Source: Marinobacter sp. ANT_B65
Lineage (GTDB): Bacteria > Pseudomonadota > Gammaproteobacteria > Pseudomonadales > Oleiphilaceae
Assembly (NCBI RefSeq): GCF_002407605.1
Contig: NZ_NXGV01000001.1
Coordinates: 1,300,895 to 1,364,894, forward strand
Length of the DNA: 64,000 nucleotides
Reading direction: 5' to 3'
The notes under the pieces are model-generated. The model was not told where the DNA came from. It searched no databases and was given only the letters and a program-made list of their open reading frames with translations. Below are positions 7,665 through 16,677 of the stretch, piece by piece (the first letter of the stretch is position 1; each line of letters begins with the position of its first letter). A program made the translations under genes and the position numbers.

Positions 7665-9068
7665 ATGCATTTTTACACCCGCATTTTTGCCATTTCCGCC
7701 CTTACGGTGGGGGTGGTTCTGGCGACCGTCATCACCCTGAGCTGGTCACGGATTATGCAGGTGGAGCTGGAGCATCTGGATGCCCGTCTGTGCATGGAAG
7801 CAAGACGCATTATTCCCCGATTTGATGACCAGGGTATGGCGCGTAATCTGCCTGTTCCGGGAGACACAGGGGAGGCGGCGCAGTCGCTGCTGGCGGATCT
7901 GGTAAGCAAGTTGCGGGTTGGCTCACCGGACATGCTGATGTTCCGAACCGAATCCGTTTCCCCTTATTTTCAGCTTGCTACCGCAGACCAACCGACCCGC
8001 AGGTTGATTGCCGAGCTGGACTGGACCATTGCCGGCCAGGGCCGCAGCCGCTGCCAGGTGGCCTCCTTTGAACAGGAAGGAGGATCCTGGCGGGCCGGTT
8101 TGTTACAGGTTGAGGATAAAACCAGCCTGGTAGCCGTGGATGTGGCTACCACAACCAGCGGACTGAAAGACACCCTGAGCAAGGCTCTGATTGTAGTGGT
8201 TCCCATCTCTCTGCTGTTCAGTGTGCTGGGGTCCTGGTTGATTGCCAGCCACACCATTCGTCCGATTAACCACCTGCAGCGAGCCATGGAAAGGGTGACG
8301 AAAAAGGATCTCAGTCAGCGCCTCTCCAGCAAAGGGGAAGACAGGGAATTTCAGGTGCTGATCGAAGCCTACAACACCATGTTGGACCGCCTGGAGGATA
8401 GTTTTCAGCAGGTTTCCCGCTTTACTGCCGATGCAGCCCATGAACTGAAAACGCCGCTTACCGTGTTAAGGGGCAAACTGGAGCAGGCAGTGTTGAGCGG
8501 GGATACCTCCCGGCTGGATCTGAATGCCATTCTGGATGAGGTAGGGCAGCTGGCGGCGATCACCCGCAAACTGTTGCTGCTGTCACAGGCGGATTCCGGC
8601 TCCATGGCACTGCATCTGGAGCCGGTGGATATTTCCGGGCTGCTGGAGGAGATGATCGCCGACATAGAGCTGCTGACAGAAGGGCAGGAGGTGCAATGCA
8701 CCCTTGAGCCGGACCTGGTGATCCGGGGGGATCTGGTGCTGTTGCGCCAGCTGCTGAACAATTTGCTGGCCAATGTGATCCACTATGGCCTACCCGGGCG
8801 GGAGGTGAGCATCCAGGCTCGCCAGAACGGCCCATTTATTGAAGTTCTGATCCGTAACTATTGCCTGCCCATGGCCGCTGAGGTCAGGAACCAGCTGTTC
8901 GATCGCTTTTACCGGGGCAAGCCTGAGCATACCCGGGGTATCTCCGGCAGCGGCCTTGGCCTGAGCCTGTCCCGGGAAATTGCCCGCGCCCACGGCGGTG
9001 ACCTGACTCTGGAGCCCAGTGCACAAGACATTGTGTTAATGAAGTTATCGCTTCCCGTCGTTATATGA
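7665..9068 (+). CDS. Sensor histidine kinase partnered with the regulator at 6972
   Basis: 467 aa. TM1 is at residues ~6-26, a periplasmic sensor at ~27-165, TM2 at ~170-190 (IVVVPISLLFSVLGSWLIA), then HAMP (TIRPINHLQRAMERVTKKDL), a HisKA H-box with the phospho-His in ADAAHELKTPL, an N-box (NNLLANVIHYG) and G2 (GISGSGLGLSLS). The G1 position reads IRNYCLPM, where most kinases have a DxGxG-type ATP-contact motif, so ATP binding may be altered. The periplasmic part is family-poor and its signal unknown. It ends ~90 bp before the truncated macA-like fragment. Confidence 0.92.
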   Translation: MHFYTRIFAISALTVGVVLATVITLSWSRIMQVELEHLDARLCMEARRIIPRFDDQGMARNLPVPGDTGEAAQSLLADLVSKLRVGSPDMLMFRTESVSPYFQLATADQPTRRLIAELDWTIAGQGRSRCQVASFEQEGGSWRAGLLQVEDKTSLVAVDVATTTSGLKDTLSKALIVVVPISLLFSVLGSWLIASHTIRPINHLQRAMERVTKKDLSQRLSSKGEDREFQVLIEAYNTMLDRLEDSFQQVSRFTADAAHELKTPLTVLRGKLEQAVLSGDTSRLDLNAILDEVGQLAAITRKLLLLSQADSGSMALHLEPVDISGLLEEMIADIELLTEGQEVQCTLEPDLVIRGDLVLLRQLLNNLLANVIHYGLPGREVSIQARQNGPFIEVLIRNYCLPMAAEVRNQLFDRFYRGKPEHTRGISGSGLGLSLSREIARAHGGDLTLEPSAQDIVLMKLSLPVVI

Positions 9069-9155
9069 CAACATTGTCACTCGTGCTCTGAGGCTGATCG
9101 ATAGACTTACGGTGACTCACTGAATAGTTACCTTAATCGCTGTGGATATTGGGCC

Positions 9156-9362
9156 ATGAACCCGAAAATCCTTTCTCCTTTTGTCATCTTTCTGCTTGTC
9201 GTCGTTATTGTTGCTGGTGTTGGCTACCAATACGCAAGGGAGGGGGAGGCCCCGCCGGCCTTCATCACCGATACCGTCAAGCGCGGCTCTCCACTGCCAA
9301 TCCGACACATGCATGCAGCGGCGCCCTTCGAACGCCAAACCAGACTGCGAAGAGAAGCGTGA
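9156..9362 (+). pseudogene. Truncated native MacA/RND-type adaptor (first ~45 codons)
   Basis: ATG 9156 opens a frame with a signal anchor (PFVIFLLVVVIVAGVGYQY) and then EAPPAFITDTVKRG, the usual start of a MacA-type periplasmic adaptor ('...YRTATVERGDI...'). After about residue 45 the similarity stops, and the frame runs into unrelated residues (LPIRHMHAAAPFERQ) until the stop at 9362. A complete adaptor of different character starts at 9498. The simplest reading is that the native adaptor gene was cut after about 45 codons and replaced by incoming DNA. Confidence 0.6.
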
Positions 9363-9497
9363 CCCGGATAAGCGATCCCATCGTCATGAATGAAAGGAAT
9401 TGAGCTTGACCCAGACACCCAATTAGAGAAGCGGAATTACCATGCTTTTGCGTATAACGGCTTGTTGCCACAGTTTCCGCCCGAAAGGCCTTCTTTT

Positions 9498-10661
9498 ATG
9501 AAAACATTACGCATCTTGATCCCGATTGTGTTGTTGTCGACCGCGGTTGGAGGCTGGTTCTATTTCGCCCAGAACGAACCCGAGGCCCCTCCGACGACGG
9601 CTCTTGTCAGACTTGGCACCGTTGAAGAGACAGTGCTGGCGTCGGGCACGATGGAGGCCAAACAATTGGTCAGCGTTGGCGCACGGGTATCGGGTCAGAT
9701 CGAAACACTGGCGGTCGCCCTTGGCGACGAGGTCGAGAAGGGTGACCTGATTGCGCTGATCGACAGTCAGGACCAGCAGAATGCTGTGCTGACGGCAAAA
9801 GCGAACCAGGCCAATATCAAGGCCCAGATCGCCGCCAAGAATGCCAGTCTGGTCAAGGCCAAACGGTCGCTGGACCGGCAGATAAAGCTGACCACCTCGG
9901 ATTATGTATCGAAAGAGGATCTTGAGGCAACTCAGGCCGAAGTTGATGTCTACAAAGCCGAGCTTGACGCGCTGGCCGCACAGCAAAAAAGCGCTGAAGT
10001 CACTGTATCAACTGCGCAAATCGCGCTTGACCGGACCAGGATCACTGCGCCGATTTCGGGAACCGTCGTGGCAATCGTCAATGACGAAGGCCAGACGGTG
10101 AATGCCTCGCAAAGCGCTCCGACAATCGTCAAGCTTGCCGATTTGGACAGTATGGTGGTGAAGGCGGAGATATCCGAGGCTGACGTGGTGCATGTGAAAC
10201 CCGGGCAGCAAGTGTTCTTTACTATCTTGGGAGAACCGGATCACAAATTCTCTGCAACTGTGCGCGCTATCGAGCCTGCGCCTTCGGCAATTGAGACCAG
10301 CGACACCATCTCAACCGATGTGGCGATCTATTACAATGGGTTGCTGGAGGTGGACAATCCAGACCATCTGCTGCGCATCGGCATGACGACTGAAGTCTCG
10401 ATCATTCTGGACAAGGCGGAAAACGTGTTGACCGTGCCGTCCGCGGCGCTGAGCAATGACGCTGATGGCTATACCGTCAAACGGTATGATGCCGCAGACG
10501 GCACAACGACGACTGTGCCAGTTGAGGTCGGGCTGAACAACAAGATCAGGGCCGAGATCATATCGGGGCTGAGTGAGGGCGATGAGGTTGTTACCGGCAC
10601 CGCCGTCGTGGCCCCCTCTGCGTCACAGAGCAATACCAGCACGCCACGGGTGAGAATATGA
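9498..10661 (+). CDS. macA: MacA-like periplasmic adaptor of an ABC efflux pump
   Basis: 387 aa from ATG 9498 with GAAAGG upstream. An in-frame upstream ATG at 9390 would add 36 residues that do not look like protein. An N-terminal signal anchor (ILIPIVLLSTAVGGWFYF) is followed by a lipoyl half-motif (SGTMEAKQLVSVGARVSGQI), a long helical hairpin (residues ~95-175), the second lipoyl half (APISGTVVAIVNDEGQTV) and a beta-barrel domain. It links the MacB transporter to an outer-membrane channel. Base usage (frequent GCG, CGC, TCG, GGC triplets) differs from the flanking genes and resembles alphaproteobacterial DNA. It overlaps macB by 4 bp. Confidence 0.9.
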   Translation: MKTLRILIPIVLLSTAVGGWFYFAQNEPEAPPTTALVRLGTVEETVLASGTMEAKQLVSVGARVSGQIETLAVALGDEVEKGDLIALIDSQDQQNAVLTAKANQANIKAQIAAKNASLVKAKRSLDRQIKLTTSDYVSKEDLEATQAEVDVYKAELDALAAQQKSAEVTVSTAQIALDRTRITAPISGTVVAIVNDEGQTVNASQSAPTIVKLADLDSMVVKAEISEADVVHVKPGQQVFFTILGEPDHKFSATVRAIEPAPSAIETSDTISTDVAIYYNGLLEVDNPDHLLRIGMTTEVSIILDKAENVLTVPSAALSNDADGYTVKRYDAADGTTTTVPVEVGLNNKIRAEIISGLSEGDEVVTGTAVVAPSASQSNTSTPRVRI

Positions 10662-12610
10662 CGATGGAGGTACCGCTGATTTCAGCACGCGGGATCTCGC
10701 GCAGCTTTCAGGCTGGCGATGAAACCATCACTGTCCTGCGCGATGTTGACGTTGACATCAGGTCGGGTGAGATGGTGGCGATCATTGGGGCTTCTGGCTC
10801 GGGTAAATCAACGCTGATGAACATCCTCGGTTGCCTCGATCGCGCCAGTTCGGGCAGCTACAGCTTTGCCGGTCAGGATGTGAGTGAACTCAGCCCCGAT
10901 CAGCTTGCTCAACTGCGGCGCGAGCATTTCGGCTTTATCTTCCAGCGCTATCAACTTTTGCCCGATCTTGATGCGGTGGGCAATGTCGAGGTGCCCGCGA
11001 TCTATGTTGGAGAGGGCCGCGCGGCCCGGCACCAACGGGCCTCTGATCTGCTGGGTCAGCTTGGCTTGGCCGACCGCTTGGACCACCGCCCGGGCGAGCT
11101 TTCGGGGGGCCAACAGCAACGGGTTTCCGTGGCGCGCGCCTTGATGAACGGCGGCGAGGTGATCCTGGCGGATGAACCCACCGGCGCGCTTGATACAAAA
11201 AGCTCCAGGGAAATGATCGAGTTGCTGTTGGAACTGAACCGCAAAGGCCACACCGTCGTCATGGTCACCCATGACCCCGAGGTCGCCCAGCATGCCCATC
11301 GCACGATCGAGATCAGTGACGGGCGGATCATCTCGGATACACAGACGGCCGCCAAGGATGTAACGGATGCCAACCGGTTGGAGCACGCCCCGCGGAAAAC
11401 GGGCACCGGGGCTGCGCTGTTGCGGCTGCGCGAGGCGTTTGAAATGTCGTTCAAAGCGCTTTTGGCCCATCGGGTGCGCTCGGTTCTGACGATGCTGGGC
11501 ATCATCATCGGTATCGCCTCTGTGGTGCTGGTGGTCGCGTTGGGAACAGGCAGCAAAGAAAAGGTGCTCGAAAGTATTTCATCGCTTGGGAGCAGCACGA
11601 TCACTGTTCGCTCGGGCACGGGGTTCGGCGCGCGCGATGCGGCCAAGGTGGAAACGCTGATGCCTTCGGATGGAGATGCGCTGGCTCTGCAACCCTATGC
11701 CGACAGCACCTCGCCTTCGGTCGCGACCCAACGCAACGTTGTCTATCGCGGTACCGCCTCGGATGCGTCGATCAACGGGGTGAGCGGGGATTATTTTCAG
11801 GTCCACAATTACAACACCGTGACCGGCAGCACCTTCGCGTCCGACGATGTTATCGACCGCAGCCAGGTCGCGGTGATCGACGAGGATACGCGCGACACCT
11901 TTTTCGACGCGGGCGACGACCCGGTTGGCAAGGTTCTGCTTCTGGGTGGCGTGCCGGTGCGGGTGATTGGGGTGGTGCGGTCCAGCGGGGCAAGCTTTGG
12001 CCCGGAATCACTGAATGTATGGGTTCCCTATACCACGGTGATGACGCGGATTTCCGGGCAGAATTTCCTTGATAGCATCGAGGTGCGGGTGAGCGATGAT
12101 TACGACACCTCGCTTGCCGAGACAGAAATCAACGCTTTGCTGACCAGCCGCCACGGCACCAAGGATTTCTTCCTGACAAACTCCGACACGATCCGCGACG
12201 CTATGACCTCGACCACGGAAACGCTGACCGTGCTGGTGGCGATGATCGCTGTGATCTCGCTGATTGTCGGGGGGATCGGGGTGATGAATATCATGCTGGT
12301 ATCCGTCACCGAGCGCACAAAAGAGATCGGCGTGCGCATCGCGATCGGGGCGCGGCGGTCGGATATTGTGGCGCAGTTCCTGATCGAAGCCGTTCTAGTT
12401 TGCCTGACAGGTGGCGTCATTGGGATCGCCGGAGCCCTGATCGGCGGGCAGATGGTGGTGTATTTTTCGACCGATGTGCAGTTGAGTTTCTCGGCTACGG
12501 CGATTGTTGTGGCTTTCCTGTCCTCGACCCTGATCGGGATTACCTTTGGCTATTTGCCAGCGCGGGCGGCGGCAAGGCTCGACCCGGTGGTCGCGCTTAA
12601 CCACGCGTGA
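10658..12610 (+). CDS. macB: MacB-like ABC transporter (fused ATPase and permease)
   Basis: 650 aa, the usual MacB length. The N-terminal ATPase has Walker A GASGSGKS (~44-51), Q-loop IFQRYQLL, signature LSGGQQQR, Walker B VILADEP and switch HD. The MacB permease follows: TM1 (VRSVLTMLGIIIGIASVVLVVA), a periplasmic domain (~300-510) and three C-terminal TMs including a GGIGVMNIML segment. It exports macrolides, peptides or similar substrates in a mechanotransmission cycle with MacA and an outer-membrane factor. No intact outer-membrane factor gene lies here, only a possible remnant at ~12960-13100. Composition matches macA and looks imported. Confidence 0.93.
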   Translation: MTMEVPLISARGISRSFQAGDETITVLRDVDVDIRSGEMVAIIGASGSGKSTLMNILGCLDRASSGSYSFAGQDVSELSPDQLAQLRREHFGFIFQRYQLLPDLDAVGNVEVPAIYVGEGRAARHQRASDLLGQLGLADRLDHRPGELSGGQQQRVSVARALMNGGEVILADEPTGALDTKSSREMIELLLELNRKGHTVVMVTHDPEVAQHAHRTIEISDGRIISDTQTAAKDVTDANRLEHAPRKTGTGAALLRLREAFEMSFKALLAHRVRSVLTMLGIIIGIASVVLVVALGTGSKEKVLESISSLGSSTITVRSGTGFGARDAAKVETLMPSDGDALALQPYADSTSPSVATQRNVVYRGTASDASINGVSGDYFQVHNYNTVTGSTFASDDVIDRSQVAVIDEDTRDTFFDAGDDPVGKVLLLGGVPVRVIGVVRSSGASFGPESLNVWVPYTTVMTRISGQNFLDSIEVRVSDDYDTSLAETEINALLTSRHGTKDFFLTNSDTIRDAMTSTTETLTVLVAMIAVISLIVGGIGVMNIMLVSVTERTKEIGVRIAIGARRSDIVAQFLIEAVLVCLTGGVIGIAGALIGGQMVVYFSTDVQLSFSATAIVVAFLSSTLIGITFGYLPARAAARLDPVVALNHA

Positions 12611-12959
12611 GAGAAACCGGGTGGTTTGACTGGTCCTAAGTGAACGCCTTCCATCGCAGGTGGTGAAAAATGAGGTTCAATCGCCACTCCCAAAGTTCAG
12701 CGATCAGTTTGGACCTTTCTTCGCTGGCGCAGAAAGCCGTCCGCCGTAATCTACACAAGAGCTACGCTGCACCGCAGCGAGAAAGCCGCCATTCGTCTTT
12801 GGTGCAGAGAGTATCGGGCGGCCCATGATCAAGTTGCGGACAGAGCCGCCTATCGTTGACGCAGCTATTGCTCACGCATAAAACCTTTGCGCTTGAGCCC
12901 AAACCGTCACAGTCGCAAAGTCAGGAAAAAGTCGTTCCGAGATTTTCCGTTGATCCTAA
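12611..12959. other. Non-coding junction downstream of macB
   Basis: About 350 bases without a convincing reading frame on either strand, with no clear terminator and no inverted terminal repeats of an insertion sequence. Composition shifts from the macAB character to the local average across this stretch, so one edge of the imported segment probably lies here. Confidence 0.4.
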
Positions 12960-13100
12960 CGCGCGAGCCTGTCCCTGAGTTATGAGCTGGATCTATGGAA
13001 TCGTATCGATGCCCTGGCGGATGCCAGTCAGCTGGCGAAGACATTGTTCGTTGAGTTTAACCAGTCAGGAATCCGTCACTCGCTAAAAACCGCAGGGTGA
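12960..13100 (+). pseudogene. Possible remnant of an outer-membrane-factor (TolC/NodT-type) gene
   Basis: An open stretch without a start codon reads SLSLSYELDLWNRIDALADA and continues to a TGA at 13098-13100. The phrase 'SYELDLWxR' is a hallmark of NodT-type outer membrane efflux lipoproteins. The rest of such a protein (~400 residues) is absent and the continuation does not follow the family well. With the macA fragment at 9156 it suggests that a native adaptor-transporter-channel operon was broken here. Confidence 0.4.
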
Positions 13101-13184
13101 CGTCTGATTCCGAATCCCCGGGATATCCATTTCATCTGCACGTTTTATGCACAATGTGGCTGTAAACTTTCTGATTAGTGGAGC
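13096..13184. repeat. Copy B of the 89-bp diverged repeat, leader of the redox operon
   Basis: Gap-free match to 6514-6602 (67 of 89 identical by my count). It ends 88 bp before the ATG at 13272, so it probably contains promoter or operator sequence of the redox operon. The next 87 bases hold no gene. Confidence 0.75.
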
Positions 13185-13271
13185 GAGAGCAGGTTCGTGT
13201 CTGTTCTCGCTGTCAGCGACTGCTGGGTCTGACAGGATTTTACATTGCTTCAATGCGGGGCTGGGTGAGAG

Positions 13272-14654
13272 ATGACTGAACATTCATTGCCAGTAAACTT
13301 AAACAGACCGTTACGCCGTCTGTTCCAGATCAGGAAAAGCAAGCTGGTCTTTGCTTATCTTGCGATACTGTTGATTCCATATGTAGCCACCTTTTCATTG
13401 AATATTGACTACAAGGGGCTTTACTCGGCAACGCTTGTGTTTCTGAACACGGTTGCCATGATGGCATTTTTTGTTCAGTTTCCTCTTGCGGGCCGCTTCA
13501 AACACCTTCCAGTGTTTTCAAATATCGACTGGAGTATGTCGAAGCACAAGACGGCAGGAAAATGGATAGGCTTCTTCTTTTTACTCCATCCGGTGTTGAT
13601 ACTGGCGCCGCGCTTTCTGGTCTCTTTCGACGATGGCATGACAAGCCTGGTTGAAGCGATCACATCTCCGCAATTGCTGACAGGATTGATTGCCTGGGTT
13701 GTGATGATCCTGTGGATCCTGCTTGCCATCTTCAAAGACAGGCTCAGGATCAGCTATGAAACCTGGCATCTGACGCACCTTCTCGGGTTTGTCGTTATCT
13801 GTGTGCTTGCCTCCCTGCACGTAACCAGTGTTGGCCGTCACGGTCAGTTTGACGAGCATTTCAACATGCTCTGGTGGGGGCTGTGCGCAATGTCGATGGG
13901 GCTCGTTCTTTTTAATCAACTGGTCAAAAAGAACAACCTGAAAAAGTCACCCTTTACTCTGGTCAGTATCACCCGGGGTAGCAGCAGAGACTGGCTTGTC
14001 AGGCTTCGGAATGATTCGCCAAAGGATTTCAGTTTTGAGGCGGGGCAGTTTATCTGGATAAACACCAGTGGCTCTGCCCATAGTATGAATGAACATCCGT
14101 TTTCGATTGCATCCAGTAGTAATGAGTTACCTGAAATCAGGCTGGTTATCAGAGAGCAGGGTGATTACACGTCACAGCTTGACCGTTTAACCATTGGTCA
14201 GAAAGTCTATGTGGACGGGCCATATGGCAGCATGAGTTTGCGTGACAGCGAATCTGCCAGGGGCATCACATTGATTGCTGGCGGTGCAGGTATTGGCCCG
14301 ATGTTGAGCCTGTTGAGAGAGCTGGCGGCAAACCATGATCCGCGTCCGGTTCGGTTGCTCTATGGCAACAAGGATTATGAGCAGATGGTGTTGCAGGACG
14401 AGATTCAATTGCTGCAGCACACCATGCCGGACTTTACGCAGCAATTGGTGTGCGATAACCCCACGAACATTCCCGGTGTTCGCCAGGGTGTCATTGGCAA
14501 AGATGTTATCGCAGAGGCTATCGACCCCGAGCTTGCCAACGACTGGGCGGTTTATCTTTGTGGTCCGCCGGCGATGATTGCAGCGGTTACAGCGAACCTC
14601 AGATCCCTGGGGATTCCCGAAGCGAACATTCACTATGAATACCTTTCTTTTTAA
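13272..14654 (+). CDS. Membrane ferric-reductase-like flavoprotein (FRD domain plus FAD/NAD(P)H reductase)
   Basis: 460 aa. The N-terminal half has about six membrane helices (starting LVFAYLAILLIPYVATFSL) with histidines suited to heme binding (SKHKTAGKW; FLLHPVLI; ETWHLTHLLG; SLHVTSV), as in ferric reductase-like transmembrane domains. The C-terminal half is a ferredoxin-NADP reductase module: FAD motif HPFSIAS, GGAGIGPMLSLL for NAD(P) and LCGPPAMI at the end. It should take electrons from NAD(P)H across the membrane. It is the first gene of a tight cluster with a ferredoxin and a Tat flavoprotein, which suggests electron delivery to an exported flavoenzyme. The substrate is unknown. Confidence 0.88.
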   Translation: MTEHSLPVNLNRPLRRLFQIRKSKLVFAYLAILLIPYVATFSLNIDYKGLYSATLVFLNTVAMMAFFVQFPLAGRFKHLPVFSNIDWSMSKHKTAGKWIGFFFLLHPVLILAPRFLVSFDDGMTSLVEAITSPQLLTGLIAWVVMILWILLAIFKDRLRISYETWHLTHLLGFVVICVLASLHVTSVGRHGQFDEHFNMLWWGLCAMSMGLVLFNQLVKKNNLKKSPFTLVSITRGSSRDWLVRLRNDSPKDFSFEAGQFIWINTSGSAHSMNEHPFSIASSSNELPEIRLVIREQGDYTSQLDRLTIGQKVYVDGPYGSMSLRDSESARGITLIAGGAGIGPMLSLLRELAANHDPRPVRLLYGNKDYEQMVLQDEIQLLQHTMPDFTQQLVCDNPTNIPGVRQGVIGKDVIAEAIDPELANDWAVYLCGPPAMIAAVTANLRSLGIPEANIHYEYLSF

Positions 14655-14678
14655 CTATCAAGTTGTCGAGGTAAGGCT

Positions 14679-14894
14679 ATGCCAATTAACCAGATATCTG
14701 GATGCATCGGTTGTAAAACCTGTATTTCTACCTGCCCGACCGATGTCATTCAATTTGACAAAGAAAGCAAAAAGGCCGTGATTGCATACCCTGAGGACTG
14801 TCAGATCTGTCATCTGTGCCGTCTCTACTGTCCCGTTGATGCAATCACTATCACACCGGACAAAAGTATCCCTGTCATGGTCTCCTGGAGGTAG
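14679..14894 (+). CDS. 2x[4Fe-4S] ferredoxin-like protein
   Basis: 71 aa with two complete cluster motifs: CIGCKTCISTCP (residues ~9-20) and CQICHLCRLYCP (~41-52). GAGGTAAGG sits just before ATG 14679. There is no signal peptide, so it acts in the cytoplasm or on the inner face of the membrane. It is 24 bp after the membrane reductase gene and 5 bp before the Tat flavoprotein gene, so it is probably an electron-carrying subunit of the same system. The pairing of a flavoprotein with a small 2x[4Fe-4S] subunit recalls adenylylsulfate reductase AprAB. Confidence 0.92.
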   Translation: MPINQISGCIGCKTCISTCPTDVIQFDKESKKAVIAYPEDCQICHLCRLYCPVDAITITPDKSIPVMVSWR

Positions 14895-14899
14895 CGATA

Positions 14900-16657
14900 A
14901 TGTGTTCCGATAAAACAATATCGAGACGTACCTTTATGGGGGCTACTGCCGGTGTCGTTGGTGCGGCGGCTTTTGCTTCTATGGCTTTTGGCGCAGAACC
15001 TGTCCCAAACAGGCCCAAAATAAACGCCAGCGAGTTCAGGAAGGAAACACAGGAAACGGACGTACTTGTTATAGGTGGTGGCATGGCAGCGTTGTTTGCG
15101 GCGGTTAAAGCGCATGATGCCGGAGCTAAGGTCACCATGGTTGCGAAGGGCCGGTTGGGAAGTTCTGGCCTGACGCCTTTTGCTAAGGGTATTTTCAGTT
15201 ACGACAAGTCCAATGCCTCAATGAGCATCGATGATTTTGTTGCAGGGGTTTCTGAATCTGCCATAGGTACCAACAATCCGGTATTTACCCGGCAGCTTGC
15301 TGAACATTCCTATGACCGTGTTCAGGAACTGAAGTCATGGGGCTTTTTCGATTCAGCGCTATACGCTAACAGCTTTATGCGGCCCATCGAAGCGCGCGAT
15401 ATTCCAATGTTAGAGCGGGTGATGATCACGCATCTGGTGAAAGATAAAGGTCGCGTTATAGGCGCTTCCGGATTCAGCCTGGATGAAAACAGGATTCTGC
15501 ATTTCTCGGCCAAAACCGTTGTTCTCTGTACCGGGTCGGGTGGCTTCAAACCAAGTGGTTTCCCGGTGTGCGACCTGACCCACGACGGATCCATTATGGC
15601 GTACGACATTGGTGCAAAGATTACGGGTAAAGAATGGAACGACGGTCATCCGGGCTCTGCAGAAAACTCGGGCTCCTGTTACGACAACTGGCATGGCCAG
15701 GTTGAAGAACGCCCCAGTATCACCGGAGTAGGCATCAATCACCATCTCGGTGTCGACCTTAATTACCGTGCATACCGGCTGGGTGGGCCAGTGGAAATGG
15801 GGCCCCCGCTGCCTGGCAGCCACAAAGACGAGACATTTTCTGAAATTCCTGGCGGCCCCTTTGTTCCTCTTGCATTCCGTCAGTCCGGCGGGCCGCCACC
15901 GCCACCGCAGGAGCAGGGGTTACTGTCTCTGTTCAGGCAAAATAAACGCGGTGGACCTCCTGGAATGGGGGGCGAGTCAGTGGGAGGCTCGTCAGCAGGT
16001 ATGGCCATCCACAAATCGGAAGGTTTAGTCCCTGTTGATGCTACGGGCCTGAGCACGGTTCCCGGGCTCTACGCCGCTGGGGATGCTCTCGGTTCCTGTA
16101 TGTCCGGCGGTATCTATACCCAGATAGGTAGTTCACTGGCAGGTTCGGCAGTGCAGGGTGCCATTGCCGGTGAGGCTGCAGCACTGGCAAGCGCTGACGT
16201 TAAGCGCATCCCCGTTGCCGAAACCAGGCTGCAGCAGATCAACGAGGAGATCCTTGCTCCTCTGAAGCGGGAGAAAGGATACAGCCCGGCATGGGTAACT
16301 CAGGTACTACAGGCGGTGATGATTCCCAATTTCGTTCTGTATATCAAAAAGGAGCGTATGCTGAATGGTGCACTGGCGTATGTGGAGGAACTGAAAGAAC
16401 ATCATGTGCCAATGTTACTGGCTGCGGACCGCCACCACCTGAGGCTCGCCCATGAAACCCGAAATATGATTGTAACGGCTGAAATGAAATTAAAGGCATC
16501 GCTGATGCGCAAAGAGAGTCGCTGCAGTCATTATCGGCTCGATTATCCAGAGATTGATGACGAAAACTGGCAGGCCTGGATTAATATCTACAAAGATGCA
16601 GACGGAAATATGCAGCTTGAAAAACAGCCCTTCGGTAGCTGGCCGGATCAGGCTTGA
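14900..16657 (+). CDS. Tat-exported FAD flavoprotein of the fumarate reductase/AprA-like superfamily
   Basis: 585 aa. A twin-arginine signal (SRRTFMG then a hydrophobic stretch and AFGA) directs export of the folded protein. The Rossmann motif VLVIGGGMAALFAAVKAHDAG is at ~55-75, and a second FAD block GLYAAGDALGSCMSGGIYTQ is at ~389-408. The C-terminus RKESRCSHYRLDYPEIDDENW is typical of fumarate reductase, aspartate oxidase and AprA flavoproteins. An unusual Pro/Gly-rich insertion lies at residues ~330-364 (GGPPPPPQEQ...RGGPPGMGGE). GGAGGT precedes the ATG. The substrate is not deducible; electrons probably come from the two upstream gene products. A paralogue's 3' end survives at 6604-6681. 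Confidence 0.88.
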   Translation: MCSDKTISRRTFMGATAGVVGAAAFASMAFGAEPVPNRPKINASEFRKETQETDVLVIGGGMAALFAAVKAHDAGAKVTMVAKGRLGSSGLTPFAKGIFSYDKSNASMSIDDFVAGVSESAIGTNNPVFTRQLAEHSYDRVQELKSWGFFDSALYANSFMRPIEARDIPMLERVMITHLVKDKGRVIGASGFSLDENRILHFSAKTVVLCTGSGGFKPSGFPVCDLTHDGSIMAYDIGAKITGKEWNDGHPGSAENSGSCYDNWHGQVEERPSITGVGINHHLGVDLNYRAYRLGGPVEMGPPLPGSHKDETFSEIPGGPFVPLAFRQSGGPPPPPQEQGLLSLFRQNKRGGPPGMGGESVGGSSAGMAIHKSEGLVPVDATGLSTVPGLYAAGDALGSCMSGGIYTQIGSSLAGSAVQGAIAGEAAALASADVKRIPVAETRLQQINEEILAPLKREKGYSPAWVTQVLQAVMIPNFVLYIKKERMLNGALAYVEELKEHHVPMLLAADRHHLRLAHETRNMIVTAEMKLKASLMRKESRCSHYRLDYPEIDDENWQAWINIYKDADGNMQLEKQPFGSWPDQA

Positions 16658-16677
16658 AGGACTTTGTGACGAGTGGC

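Noticed and set aside
12611..12959. Possible insertion sequence after macB
   Set aside because: No transposase frame, terminal inverted repeats or target duplication could be found.
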